A DNA stretch of 64,000 bases from an uncultured Ilumatobacter sp. (GCA_905182555.1 CAJJBX010000006.1:123125-187124), one strand, 5' to 3'; counted from the stretch's first letter, positions 35,931 through 45,316 are shown. Notes: generated by a model not told the origin, from the letters alone. Translations and numbers: made by a program.

Positions 35931-37777
35931 ACGGCGTAATAAATTCCCCCATACGCCGCAGCTCAGTCGAGTCGGAGCGGCAATCCTTCGGCTGCGTTGA
36001 GGAGGGCGACGAGGGTCGGCAGTGCTCGTCGGCGCCGCCACCCGCCGACGCGGTGACCGCTCCGTCGGAACCGAGCAGAAATCGTGGCCCCTCGGCCGCT
36101 TCGAAGCGCTCTTCCTCAAGATATAGGCGCGGCTTGATCACAGCCGGGTCCCCGGTTTCAGGGCAGAACGTCAGGCAGTTGCCGCACTCATTGCAGAGCT
36201 CGCTGAACACGAGGTACTGCTGGCGGCCGTTGATGCCAGCGAAAATTCCGCCAGGATCCGCGTCGGCCTTTGGAGTCGGCAACTTGAAGAACGCATCGTT
36301 CGGACAGACCGTGACGCAGAAGTTGCATGCCACACAGCCCCACATTTCCAGGTCGTGGTCGACTTCTCGTGGCAGCTTGTCGTTCCCGGCCAGCTCATAT
36401 TTGCCCTTCGACGCACCAAGCACATCGATGAGGTGTTCGGCCGCCGTGTCACGGTGCCCAGCGTGGCGCGCTGCGTCGAGCGAAGCGCTGCGGTACTCGT
36501 CAAGGTTTGTCGCTCCGCTCGCGACTACGGCGCTCGTCAGCGCCTTGAGCATCGGCGCGAGACGCCCGTAGCCGCCCGGCTTCAGTAGGTCAGAACACAC
36601 GCTTGCCGGCCGAACCCCCATAGCCACTGCGTCGGCGAGGTTTTCCTTGTCGATGCCGGCCGAGAAACTGACCATGATGTCGCCGTCGTGACCGGGAATC
36701 ATCAGCTGGCCGGGCAGCGCATCGGCCAACATGTCGAGTACCGCAGTGGCCAGGACGTGCAACGGCGGTCCTGACAGGATACATCGTCTGGTCGGGCATC
36801 CACTGCTTGTGGTTGTCAACGACGAGAGTGTTGGTGAGCTTGATGCCAAACCGATGATTGCGGTCCTTGGCGTAGGTGTTGAGTTCGCCGATCAACGAGA
36901 TGGCCCGTTCGAGCTGCAGATCCTCTTCAAACGCCTTCGGTACGAGTTTGACGTCGGCGTAGCCAAGTTCGCCGTGCACGATCTCAGCGACACGCTCTGG
37001 GCCAAGAAGGGTCGGATTGAGCTTGACGATCATGTCAAGGTCGTGCTCATCGATCAGGTGCTTGGTGATTTGTTCGATCTCATCCGGCGGGCAGCCGTGG
37101 AAGGTCGACAGAGTGACCGTGTCAGAAATCGTCGGAGAGAACTTCAGGTCGGCGAACTGTGCGAACACGCCGCTCGGATCTGCCGCTATCTCAGGGCGGA
37201 GCCGTTCGATTTCGGCGGATGCATCGCGCATCGCGTCAATGAACCCGGCGACCTTGAGCGTTCGGATACCGGCAAGGTCGTAGCCGACCGACATGTCGAA
37301 CACGTGCGGGCCGGCGTCGCCCGTGTTGGGGTGGCCGACATGTTCCCGCAGCGGTTCCCAGTTGCGCAGGATCTCGATGATCATCCAGGCCTTGGTGTAT
37401 TCCTCCACACTTTGCGCGATGAGCAATTCCTGGCTCCACTCGATGTTGTACCCAACGGTCTGCATGTCGATGCAAGGTCGTGCTATCTCGAGTTCGTCAA
37501 GCACCTGAACGGTCTTCAATTCGAAGAGCCGCGAGCCGCCGAGCCACGACAACACAATGTTTTGGGCCATCTGACTGTGCGGTCCAGCAGCGGGCCCGAC
37601 CGGCGTCGCTGCTGGCCGACCAAGAAATTCGAAGGACAGATCGACACCTGGGTCCGGCTTCCAGAAGCGTGCCGTCGGCAGGTCGAAGATCCGCTTACGC
37701 GTCTCCCATTCGTGGCCAATTCGACCGAGCAGCATGCTCAGTGACATCGGTGTGAGCGGCGGAGCATCGTGAGCCAT
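35929..37777 (-). CDS. YgfK-like protein, short form, with ferredoxin domain, frameshifted
   Basis: About 616 residues. The N-terminal half matches the DHODH/GltB-like barrel of YgfK: ATPVGPAAGPHSQMAQNIVL, LFELKTVQVLDELEIARPCI, LSTFHGCPPDEIEQITKHLI and FGIKLTNTLVV. A +1 indel near 36785 interrupts it; the other frame resumes with LSGPPLHVLATAVLD, FSAGIDKENLADAVAMGVRP and CSDLLKPGGYGRLAPMLKAL. The C-terminus has two 4Fe-4S motifs, CVACNFCVTVCPNDAFF and LCNECGNCLTFCPETGDP. E. coli YgfK (about 1030 residues) has a GltD-like FAD/NADPH module between these parts. It is missing here. In E. coli and anaerobes YgfK takes part in purine/urate metabolism and is annotated as a putative selenate reductase. 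Here it probably receives electrons from ferredoxin or another partner. Confidence 0.82.
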
Positions 37778-37784
37778 CCCATCA

Positions 37785-37801
37785 CTTTACAAACTGTAAA
37801 G
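37785..37801. promoter_or_regulatory. Palindromic operator before ygfK
   Basis: CTTTACA-AAC-TGTAAAG, a perfect 7-bp inverted repeat with a 3-base centre, located 8 to 24 bases before the ATG at 37777. A protein bound here would block initiation. Similar half sites occur at 35.9 and 44.3 kb. Confidence 0.6.
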
Positions 37802-37888
37802 ACATGAGTGCAACGACCCGGACAGCGATCGACGGCAACGTCGCATGCGAGATCCGATTCCCCTCTGATCAAAAAATGTCCAACCTCG

Positions 37889-38248
37889 TCAACGGTGTAG
37901 CGCGTTGAGATAGCTGTACACGGTGATCCGGCTGATACCGACAGCCTCAGAAACATCCTCGACGGCACGCCGCAAGACGAAGGCCCCCAGTTCGTCAAGA
38001 CGCCTGATCGCTTGCTGCTTCTCGAGCCGGCTGAGCGTCGGGAGCGGGGCGCGCAGCTCTGCTTCGACACGCGCGACAATCCGATCCAGCGAACCGTGAA
38101 TCGGCGGAAGCCGGGCGCCACCGACGACATTGCCCTCCCAGACCAGCGGCACGTCAGAGCCGTCGACATCACCAGGACGCACAGACCGCGCGCCGGTGGC
38201 ATCGATGAGCGGCTGCAACGCAGCGATCAGCGGATGCGAGTCAGCCAC
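37889..38248 (-). CDS. YheO/DauR-type helix-turn-helix regulator
   Basis: An intact 119-residue protein. The C-terminal part LSRLEKQQAIRRLDELGAFV, LRRAVEDVSEAVGISRITVY and SYLNAL is the HTH_22 domain found at the end of YheO-like regulators such as DauR. The N-terminal sequence (HPLIAALQPLIDATGARSVR, VPLVWEGNVVGGARLPPIHG) is a short sensory segment, much shorter than the usual PAS-like YheO domain. It lies between ssnA and ygfK in the same orientation and is the only regulator of the block, so it is the best candidate to bind the palindrome before ygfK. Ligand unknown. Confidence 0.75.
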   Translation of the reverse strand: MADSHPLIAALQPLIDATGARSVRPGDVDGSDVPLVWEGNVVGGARLPPIHGSLDRIVARVEAELRAPLPTLSRLEKQQAIRRLDELGAFVLRRAVEDVSEAVGISRITVYSYLNALHR

Positions 38249-38305
38249 GTGGCAGATCGTAGAGCGTTGGTTGTCAACACGACGCCACCACGCGCGACTG
38301 CAGGT

Positions 38306-39362
38306 TCAGACTTCGAGTGCGGCGTGTAGCCGGACAGCCTGTTCGGCGGCCTTCGCGCGGATCTCTTCACCATCAACGCGGGTGGCAACACCGTCACGCA
38401 ATGCCGGCTCGCCGTTGACGTCGACATCAATGGCACGGATCGTCGGGGTGAACGCAATATGCCACGGCTCGATCGTCCCGTATGACCAAGTGACGAGATC
38501 CTGTTTCGCCTCGGGGAAGAGCTCCCAGCCACCCTCCAACCACGACCAGGCTGCATCCGGGCTCGCCTCGACATCGTGGTCGCGCTGTTTGACATACGCC
38601 AGTTGGAACTCGCCAAGCATGTCGGCGCCGATGCCGTCGGTCCCGAGTGCAGTCGGGTTGCTAAACCGCGCCGGGTTGGCGTACCCAACCGAGTTGTTCA
38701 TGTTCGAACGCGGGTTATGCACGATCGTTCCACGAAGGCCGTGATCGTCGGGCAGGTGGACGCCGTGCACGAGCATCCAATTGTCGCGTGTGAGTTCGCG
38801 AATGCGTTCTTCGACGCCGATGTCGTCGGGGCCCTCGGCCACGTGAATGTGCACGCCAACGCCGTGCTTCTCCGCCAGAGCAGCTGCCCCTGCGAGAGAT
38901 TCATCGGAACACGTGAACGCCGCATGCACACCGACCATTCCCTTGCGCATGCCATCTCCGGGTGCCGAAAACTCCTGCAGGTAACGATCGTTCTCGGCCA
39001 ACCCGAGCGCAGCGCCTTCGATGCCATGCCGATCGGTGATGCCGTAACACGTGTTGATCCGCACACCGATCTCGTTGACGGCATCGGCGATGACCGACAG
39101 CGATCCTTCGATGACGGTCGGCGATTCGTGGTGATCGATGATCGCCGTCGTGCCGCGCTTCGAGCGCTTCGAGCGCACCGAGCTTCGCCGACCATTCGAT
39201 CATGTCGAGATCGAGCGCCATGTCGAGTCGCCACCAGACGTTCTCAAGGATCCCGAGGAAGTTCGATGGCGTCGCCGTCGGCGCGGGCATACCGCGCGCC
39301 AGCGAAGAGTAGAGGTGGTGGTGAGCGCAGACGAGGCCGGGCGTGGTCCCCCGATTAGTCAC
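38306..39362 (-). CDS. ssnA: SsnA-type amidohydrolase, N-terminally short and frameshifted
   Basis: A member of the metallo-dependent amidohydrolase superfamily, closest to SsnA: HHHLYSSLARGM (metal-binding HxH), FLGILENVWWRLDMALDLDM, DHHESPTVIEGSLSVIADAV, HIHVAEGPDDIGVEERI and VHNPRSNMNNSVGYANPARF followed by ALGTDGIGADMLGEFQLAYV. A frame change at about 39165 occurs in a duplicated CTCGAAGCG stretch. The GTG start at 39362 has AGGGAGAG upstream, but the protein begins directly at TPGLVCAHHH and so lacks the first 50 or so residues (beta-sandwich) of E. coli SsnA. SsnA enzymes deaminate purine-like or triazine-type rings. Downstream of xdhD and upstream of the regulator and ygfK. Confidence 0.82.
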
Positions 39363-39400
39363 GGTCAGCTCTCCCTCTGGTCAGGTGCGACTGGCTCATC

Positions 39401-42011
39401 TCAGGTCCAGGCGCTGGCGCGCTCGCGGTTGCTCTCATTGATCATCGGGAGTTCGTTGTGCCACCTACCGGAGTGCTCGCGAAGCGCAGCAGCCACGGCA
39501 CCGGCTGTCGGCACGAGCCCGATTTCCCCGACGCCCTTGATGCCGTACGGCGAGTCTGGTTGTGCGGCTTCGACCAAAATCACATCGACGGTTGGCATGT
39601 CTTTCGGCCGAATAATGTCGAGCGACTTAAGCGTTGTGTTGGTTGGACGGCCGGTCTCGTCGCATGGGAAGCCCTCGCTCATCGCATAGCCCAAACCCAT
39701 GTGTACGGCGCCTTCGATCTGGCCTTCGCAAAGCATTGGATTGACGGCGCGACCAACGTCGTGGGCAGCCGTGACGTTCTCGACTGTTCCGTCCTCGCCA
39801 AGCACGACAACCTGCGCCGCGTAACCGAAAGTGGAGTGGATGATCGGATTCTCGATCGGATTGCCGGCTGACTTCGCAGCGGCGATTTCACCGAGCGAGC
39901 TGGTCCAGTCGACTCGGTACTCGCCTTCGTAGTCGACACCGACTTCGCAACCGCCAGCGAGGGCCGCTACACAAGCCGCCTGGACCGAGCCAGCACCCAT
40001 CAGCGTGCCTCGACTGCCCGTGGTCTGGCCTGCACCGAGCTCGCGAGTTGAGTCCACGATCACGTCAATCTGCTCAGCCTCGATGCCGAGTTCCTCGATA
40101 GCAACCTGCATGACAACGGTGTGGATGCCCTGGCCCATCTCGGTCCAGCAGTGACGGATCTCGACACGGCCATCGGCTCGGAAGTGCACGACGGCCTTGG
40201 CGATCTCTTTGAAGCCGTTGCCGAGGCCAGAGTTCTTCAGCCCAAGGCCCATGCCGACCGACTTACCGGCAGCGACAGCAGCGTCGTAGGCAGGCTTGAC
40301 AGCGTCGAGACACTGACGAGCACCCTTGCAGCCGTCGTCCATCACTTGACCGGGGCCCCACGTGTCACCGGGCATCACGACATTGCGGTTGCGGATCTCC
40401 CAACCGGAGATGCCGACCTGCTCTGCCAGCCGATCGAGCACACCCTCCATTGCGAACTGCGCTTGGTTAGCACCAAAGCCGCGGAACGCTCCGCATACCG
40501 AGTTGTTGGTGCGAGCTGCGATGGCTTCGACGTCAACGTTGCCAACGGCATACGGACCAGTGGCGTGACCGGCCGCCCGTTCGAGCACCTTCATGCCGAC
40601 CGATGCGTACGGACCGGAGTCGCCAATCATGCGAACCTTGATGGCTGTGAGTTTGCCATCGACATCGCAACCGGCGTCGTACTGCATCCGAATCGGATGG
40701 CGCTTCGGGTGCATCAGCAGCGACTCTTCGCGCGACAGCGTGATCTTGACCGGCGCTTCGAGATGCCATGCCGCGAGCGCCGTGTGCGCCTGGTTCGACA
40801 TGTCTTCCTTGCCACCGAACGCGCCACCATTGGAGACGAGTTCGGTCGCCTACGGCTGGTGTTGATGTCGAGTTAAGAAAAAATTTGTGGAAAAAGATTC
40901 CCTGGCCCCCGGAGTACACGTACAGACCCGGTTCGCCCGCGCCCGAGCCCACTCGCGTCGGCACAGCGAGCGTCGATTCGGGTTCGAGGAATGCGTGCTC
41001 GATGCGCTGCGTCTGGAAGGTCTCCGACACCGTGAACGACGACGATGCAAGAGCGACGTCTGCGTCGCCGCGGGTGTAGGTGGACGTCGACAAAATGTTC
41101 CCATCGAGCTCCCAGACAGCCGGCTCAGTCGACGTGATAACGCGGACCGGATCGACCATTGGTTCGTGCACTTCGTATTTGACGGCGACGAGTTCGGCCG
41201 CAGCTCGAGCGATCTGTCGAGTGTCAGCAACGACCACGACAAGCACATCGCCAAGGTACGAGGTTCGTCCACCGACCGGAATCATGATCGGCCAGTCCTT
41301 GTGAATAATCCCAACGCGCTTGACACCAGGGATGTCCTCAGCTGTGAAGACGCCGCGCACGCCATCAACGGCAAGTGCCGCTGATGCGTCGATCGACGTG
41401 ATGTCAGCGCGGGCGTGATCGGTCAAGCGAAGCGCGCCGTGGAGACAGCCCTGCGGGTTCATGTCGTCAATGAAGTCGCGAGTGCCGATCGACAGCTCCC
41501 GGCCCTCGTACTTGATGCCGCGCGACCCAACTCCACGCGGCTGCACCACAACAGGAATATCGTCCTGTGCCAATGCTTCGACAGCGTCGAGGACCTTGAT
41601 GTAGCCCGTGCATCGGCAGAGGTGGGCACCGAGGTGGCGCGATGCCTGCTCGCGAGTCAGGTCGGCACCGTTCTTGTCGATTAATGCCTTCGTTCGGACA
41701 ACGATGCCCGGTGTGCAGAAGCCGCACTGCAGCGCGCCGCACGCAGCGAACGCATCGGCCATCCGCTGCACCTCGGCTGGGTCGAAGCCTTCGAGCGTCG
41801 TCACCTCGCCCCCGTCGATCTTGTCCATCGAGGTCTGGCATGAGACGCGCGCCTTGCCGCCAATGAGTACCGTGCAGCAACCGCACTGGCCCGTCGGGGA
41901 GCAGCCGTCTTTCGCCGACGTGATGCCGAGTTCATCACGGAGTGCCGCTAACAGATGCGGGTGGTCGTCGCGTGCCGTGACCTGCTCGCCGTTCAAAATG
42001 AATTCGCTCAT
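39401..42011 (-). CDS. XdhD-like molybdenum hydroxylase (2Fe-2S + Moco), frameshifted
   Basis: About 870 residues. N-terminal 2Fe-2S domains: GCSPTGQCGCCTVLIGGKAR, ALQCGFCTPGIVVRTKALID and HLGAHLCRCTGYIKVLDAVE. Then the aldehyde oxidase/xanthine dehydrogenase fold (GIKYEGRELSIGTRDFIDDM, AEDIPGVKRVGI) and the Moco domain (EDMSNQAHTALAAWHLEAPV, VCGAFRGFGANQAQFAMEGV, GQTTGSRGTLMGAGSVQAAC). The catalytic Glu is in GIKGVGEIGLVPTAGAVAAA. Near 40850-40905 the DNA turns A/T-rich and the frame breaks; the family sequence is replaced by unlike residues. One-polypeptide 2Fe-2S plus Moco is the XdhD layout, normally paired with an FAD subunit (YgfM), which is not in this window. It hydroxylates a purine or similar heterocycle. 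Its ATG overlaps the carbamoylase stop. Confidence 0.85.
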
Positions 42012-43003
42012 GAGATGACTCCATCTTGCTTCGTCGCGCCGGGCGCAATTGCGCCCTTCTGTGCCGTGATTCGTGCGTAGACCTCGGGGCGCCGGTAGCG
42101 CTCGAAGTCGAACAGCGTCTCTTTGTATTGCTTGCACCAGTCGAGGTCGCACCGGGCCGTGATCAGCTCGTCGCCAATCGTGACGGCCTGCGCAACGATC
42201 TGACCGGACGGCGCGATGATCGCCGATTGCGCGAGCGACTCAACGCCCTCTTCAATGCCGCCTTTGGCAACACCGACAACCCAGGTGCCGTTCTGGTAGG
42301 CGCCGGCCTGCATCACCAGGTGGTTGTGGAATCCGGCAAGCGCGTTCTGCGTAGGGTCGGGGGCGTAGAACATCGGCGTGTTGTAGCCAATCATCACCAA
42401 CTCGACACCCTGCAATCCCATGACTCGGTAGGTCTCGGGCCAACGCCGGTCGTTGCAGGTGGCCATCCCGACGACACCGTCGAATGCTTCGAAGACCGGA
42501 AAGCCCTCGTTGGACTCTTCGAAGTACCGCCGCTCGAGATGCTGGAACTGGCGCCATGGCTCGTGTGCTTCATGGCCGGGGATGTGGACTTTACGGAACC
42601 GACCAACGATTGTGCCATCGCGTTCGACCAAGATCGTTGTGTTGAAACGATGAACTACGCCAACATTGTCGGGCTCGGTGAGTTCGGCGTACCCGAGGCT
42701 GAAACCGACGCCAAGTCGCTTGGCTTCGTCGAAAAGCGACTGCGTTTCCGGGCCCGGCATCGAGCGCTCGTAATACGAGTCAAGCTCGGTTGTGTCACCC
42801 GAGATGTTCGATGCGTCTCCCTCATCGAGGTACCAGCGCGGGAAGAACGTCGTCAGCGCCAGCTCTGGAAAGACCACCAGGTCGCAGCCGGCCGCTGCGC
42901 CCTGCTGAAGTAGGTCAATGAGGCGCAAGACGACCGTCGCGCGCTGTTCGTCGCGAGCAATCGGCCCAAGTTGGGCGGCACCGACATTGAGATAGCGCGG
43001 CAT
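42008..43003 (-). CDS. Nitrilase-superfamily amidohydrolase, D-N-carbamoylase-like
   Basis: An intact 331-residue carbon-nitrogen hydrolase. The Glu-Lys-Cys triad is readable: FPELALTTFFPRW (Glu47-like), GRFRKVHIPGHEAHEPWRQF (Lys), and GMATCNDRRWPETYRVMGLQ (Cys). It also has SMPGPETQSLFDEAKRLGVG and SMQ-like QAGAYQNGTWVVG. The pattern is that of N-carbamoyl-D-amino-acid amidohydrolases and beta-ureidopropionases, which convert an N-carbamoyl compound to the free amine plus ammonia and CO2. Translationally coupled at both ends: its ATG sits in the stop of the M20 gene, and its stop overlaps the xdhD start. In a purine-type pathway it could remove the last carbamoyl group. Confidence 0.9.
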   Translation of the reverse strand: MPRYLNVGAAQLGPIARDEQRATVVLRLIDLLQQGAAAGCDLVVFPELALTTFFPRWYLDEGDASNISGDTTELDSYYERSMPGPETQSLFDEAKRLGVGFSLGYAELTEPDNVGVVHRFNTTILVERDGTIVGRFRKVHIPGHEAHEPWRQFQHLERRYFEESNEGFPVFEAFDGVVGMATCNDRRWPETYRVMGLQGVELVMIGYNTPMFYAPDPTQNALAGFHNHLVMQAGAYQNGTWVVGVAKGGIEEGVESLAQSAIIAPSGQIVAQAVTIGDELITARCDLDWCKQYKETLFDFERYRRPEVYARITAQKGAIAPGATKQDGVIS

Positions 43004-44257
43004 CAGAACTCTGTTCCTGCAAGGGTGAGCATTGTTCGAAGCAGCACGTTTGCGCCCGCTTCAAGATCCGCTGGTTCGGTGTATTCGGTGACGTTATGGC
43101 TGATGCCGTTGACGCTCTTCGTGAAGATCATCGCTGTCGGGCACACACGAGCGAACATTTGAGCGTCGTGGCCAGCCCCTGACGGCATCCGACGATGCGT
43201 CAGCCCGGCCGCCGCAGCGGACTGCTCGACGATTTTGATGACACGTGGATCGAAGTTGACCGGCTCGAAGCGGGCGAGCATGCGGGTCTGCACGCCGACA
43301 CCCTCGCGCTCGGCTGCCTGGGCAACGAAGCCGCGGAACTTAGTCTCGGCTTGCTGCAACACTGCTTCGTTGGTGTTTCGGAGGTCAACGGTGATCGTTG
43401 CCACCGACGGCACGACGTTGACAAGATTCGGGGTGAGGTTGATTGCCCCAACCGTGCCGAAACCGCTCACCGAATTCAGCCGTCACCAACTTCGCGCGCT
43501 CCTGTGCTCTTCGATGCGACGTAGCCGGGGTCGTGGCGGAGGCGCATCGGCGTCGTGCCGGCGTGACACGATTGTCCGTTCAACGTCAACTCGGTCCACG
43601 AGATGCCCTGCACTCCTTCGACGACACCGATCGTGATGTCTTCGTTTTCGAGGACCGGGCCCTGTTCAATATGTAGTTCAAAGAATGCGCGCATTTTTCT
43701 AGCACCCACCTCTTCTTCACCGCGCCATCCAATCCTGACCAGTTCATCACCAAACTTTTTGCCTTCAGAATCTTCTCTATCAGCGCGTCTTCGAGCGACA
43801 GCCCGCCCACGTACACAAGGCTGCCAAGCATGTCCGGCTGGAAACGGGCGCCCTCTTCGTTGGTGAAGAATCCAACCGCGAGGGGCCGGTCGAGTTCGAG
43901 GCCTGCCGCGATCACCGTTTCGATGACTTCCAGTCCAGCGAGCACCCCGAGGTTGCCGTCGTACTTACCGCCGGTTCCGACCGTGTCGATGTGTGAACCG
44001 GTCATCACCGGTCGGTTTCCCGCCGCGAACCCGGGCATCGTCGCAATCACGTTGCCGATGCCGTCGATCGTGACATCGAGGCCGAGATCACGCATCCAGG
44101 TGACAACCAAGTCACGGCCAGCGAGGTCGTCGTCGGTCAGAGCGAGCCGGGCACAGCCGGTCGTTCCGGGAATCGCACCGACCTCGCCGAGGGCCTCAAT
44201 GCGCGCCACCAATCGCTTGGGGTCAATTGACAAATCTTCCAACACGCTGTCGTTCAC
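43003..44257 (-). CDS. M20 zinc amidohydrolase (allantoate amidohydrolase/N-carbamoylase type), frameshifted
   Basis: About 418 residues in three frames. Part 1 (44257-43800): EALGEVGAIPGTTGCARLAL, MTGSHIDTVGTGGKYDGNLG, VGFFTNEEGARFQPDMLGSL (metal ligands His, Asp and Glu-Glu). Part 2 (43797-43480): ALDREDSEGKKFGDELVRIG, RAFFELHIEQGPVLENEDIT, LNGQSCHAGTTPMRLRHDPG. Part 3 ends at 43003: VGAINLTPNLVNVVPSVATI, RMPSGAGHDAQMFARVCPTA. Indels near 43797 and 43490. The segment of about 135 bases around 43665-43797 uses A/T-rich codons (AGA, AAA, GAA, TTT) unlike the rest. Enzymes of this family hydrolyse allantoate, ureidoglycine or N-carbamoyl amino acids. First gene of the block, GTG start, promoter-like sequence directly upstream. 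Confidence 0.82.
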
Positions 44258-44265
44258 TATTCCGA

Positions 44266-44296
44266 CAGTAACAAAAATGCTTTACAAAACGTCAAG
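44266..44296 (-). promoter_or_regulatory. Promoter/operator of the purine-type block
   Basis: Minus strand: TTGACG (44295-44290), 17-base spacer, GTTACT (44272-44267), with initiation near the GTG at 44257, so nearly leaderless. The -35 is part of CTTTGACGTTTTGTAAAG, an imperfect palindrome resembling the site before ygfK and sharing GACGTTTTGT with the site at 35.9 kb. Confidence 0.5.
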
Positions 44297-44366
44297 TATC
44301 GCTCCAGTTCATCCCGCCTTTACCGACCGGACATTGCGCAGTGAGCCGCGCGAGTAATCTGGCCCA

Positions 44367-44603
44367 ATGGCAAACGCTCATCTCGAAGTCCTCGTGGAGC
44401 CATTCCGCGAGAATAATCCCGGCCCACACGTGTCTGCGGTCATCGAAGCTGCAACCGCCGCTGGCCTCGAGCCCAACATGGGCCCGTTCGCCACCGAAAT
44501 CCAGGGCGACATCGACGTGCTGGCGGGTGCCATTGCCGAGATGATCCGGGCCGGATTCTCCAAGGGTGCAACCTCGATGCAGCTCCGCATCGAAACCAGC
44601 TGA
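44367..44603 (+). CDS. Thiamine-binding protein (MTH1187/YkoF family)
   Basis: A 78-residue protein, MANAHLEVLVEPFRENNPGP, HVSAVIEAATAAGLEPNMGP, FATEIQGDIDVLAGAIAEMI. This matches the ferredoxin-like MTH1187/DUF77 proteins that bind thiamine or related compounds. Divergent from the M20 gene. No TPP riboswitch was seen in the leader, and no thi genes are adjacent. Role: putative thiamine carrier or sensor. Confidence 0.75.
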   Translation: MANAHLEVLVEPFRENNPGPHVSAVIEAATAAGLEPNMGPFATEIQGDIDVLAGAIAEMIRAGFSKGATSMQLRIETS

Positions 44604-44625
44604 ACCGCCAGCACTCTCACACTTT

Positions 44626-44656
44626 GGTCACACTTTGGTCTGACCAAAGTGTGACC
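44626..44656. repeat. 31-bp perfect palindrome
   Basis: GGTCACACTTTGGTC, one T, then GACCAAAGTGTGACC: a 15-bp perfect inverted repeat with a 1-base centre. An additional direct copy of TCACACTTTGG lies immediately before it (44617 on). There is no T tract. It sits in the 77-base gap between convergent genes and could be a bidirectional stem, an REP-like element or a protein site. Confidence 0.85.
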
Positions 44657-44680
44657 GGCCGCGGCCTCGTGAAATGGTTG

Positions 44681-45316
44681 TCAGCGGGTGCGAGTGAGGA
44701 TGCGCAGCGATCCGGCCGCCGAACGTTCTTCGAAGCAATCTGATGCCAGAGCGCGAAGATAGATCTGCTCGTACGGCGGTCGACCACCTTCTGCCGGATC
44801 GGGGAACACGTCGTGGATTGCCAACGTGCCGCCCACCGCAACGTGCGGCGTCCAACGTTCGTAGTCGAGCCGCGCCGGTTCTTCACCGTGACCACCGTCG
44901 ATAAAGAGAAAACTCAGCGGAGCGGTCCATGCGGCGCCGATCGCCGGCGCTCGGCCAACCAAACCCACGACAGAGTCTTCGAGGCCGGCATCATGAATCG
45001 TCGCCCGGAAAAACGGCAGCGTGTCCATCTTGCCAATGCGTTCATCGACGACCTCAATGTCGTGGTGATCCCAGCCGGCCTGGTTCTCTTCAGAGCCACG
45101 GTGATGATCGAGCGCGAAGAGCAAGACTCCTGCACCCTCGGCCACATCGCCGAGCCACACAGTTGATCGGCCACAGTATGAGCCAAGTTCGAGCATTGGC
45201 ATCCCCGGCATCGCAGCGGTCGCGGCGCGCGCTGCTTGCCACAACGCGTCGCCCTCTTCAGCCGGCATAAAGCCCCTGGTGGAAAGCGCAAGCGAACGAC
45301 GGCCCTCAGACAGCAT
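44681..45316 (-). CDS. Class I SAM-dependent methyltransferase (Methyltransf_24 type)
   Basis: About 211 residues from ATG 45316. Motif I is MPMLELGSYCGRSTVWLGDV, then GVLLFALDHHRGSEENQAGW, and the post-I acidic loop LSFLFIDGGHGEEPARLDYE with GGTLAIHDVFPDPAEGG. This layout resembles O-methyltransferases of the cephalosporin-hydroxylase-like/class I group with a catalytic Asp in FIDGGH. The substrate is unknown. It follows the nitroreductase gene by 17 bases on the same strand. Confidence 0.75.
   Translation of the reverse strand: MLSEGRRSLALSTRGFMPAEEGDALWQAARAATAAMPGMPMLELGSYCGRSTVWLGDVAEGAGVLLFALDHHRGSEENQAGWDHHDIEVVDERIGKMDTLPFFRATIHDAGLEDSVVGLVGRAPAIGAAWTAPLSFLFIDGGHGEEPARLDYERWTPHVAVGGTLAIHDVFPDPAEGGRPPYEQIYLRALASDCFEERSAAGSLRILTRTR

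Noticed and set aside
36814..38280. GTTGTCAAC sequences near 36.8 and 38.27 kb as additional operators
   Set aside because: One lies inside ygfK coding sequence and the match is short, so they cannot be separated from chance.
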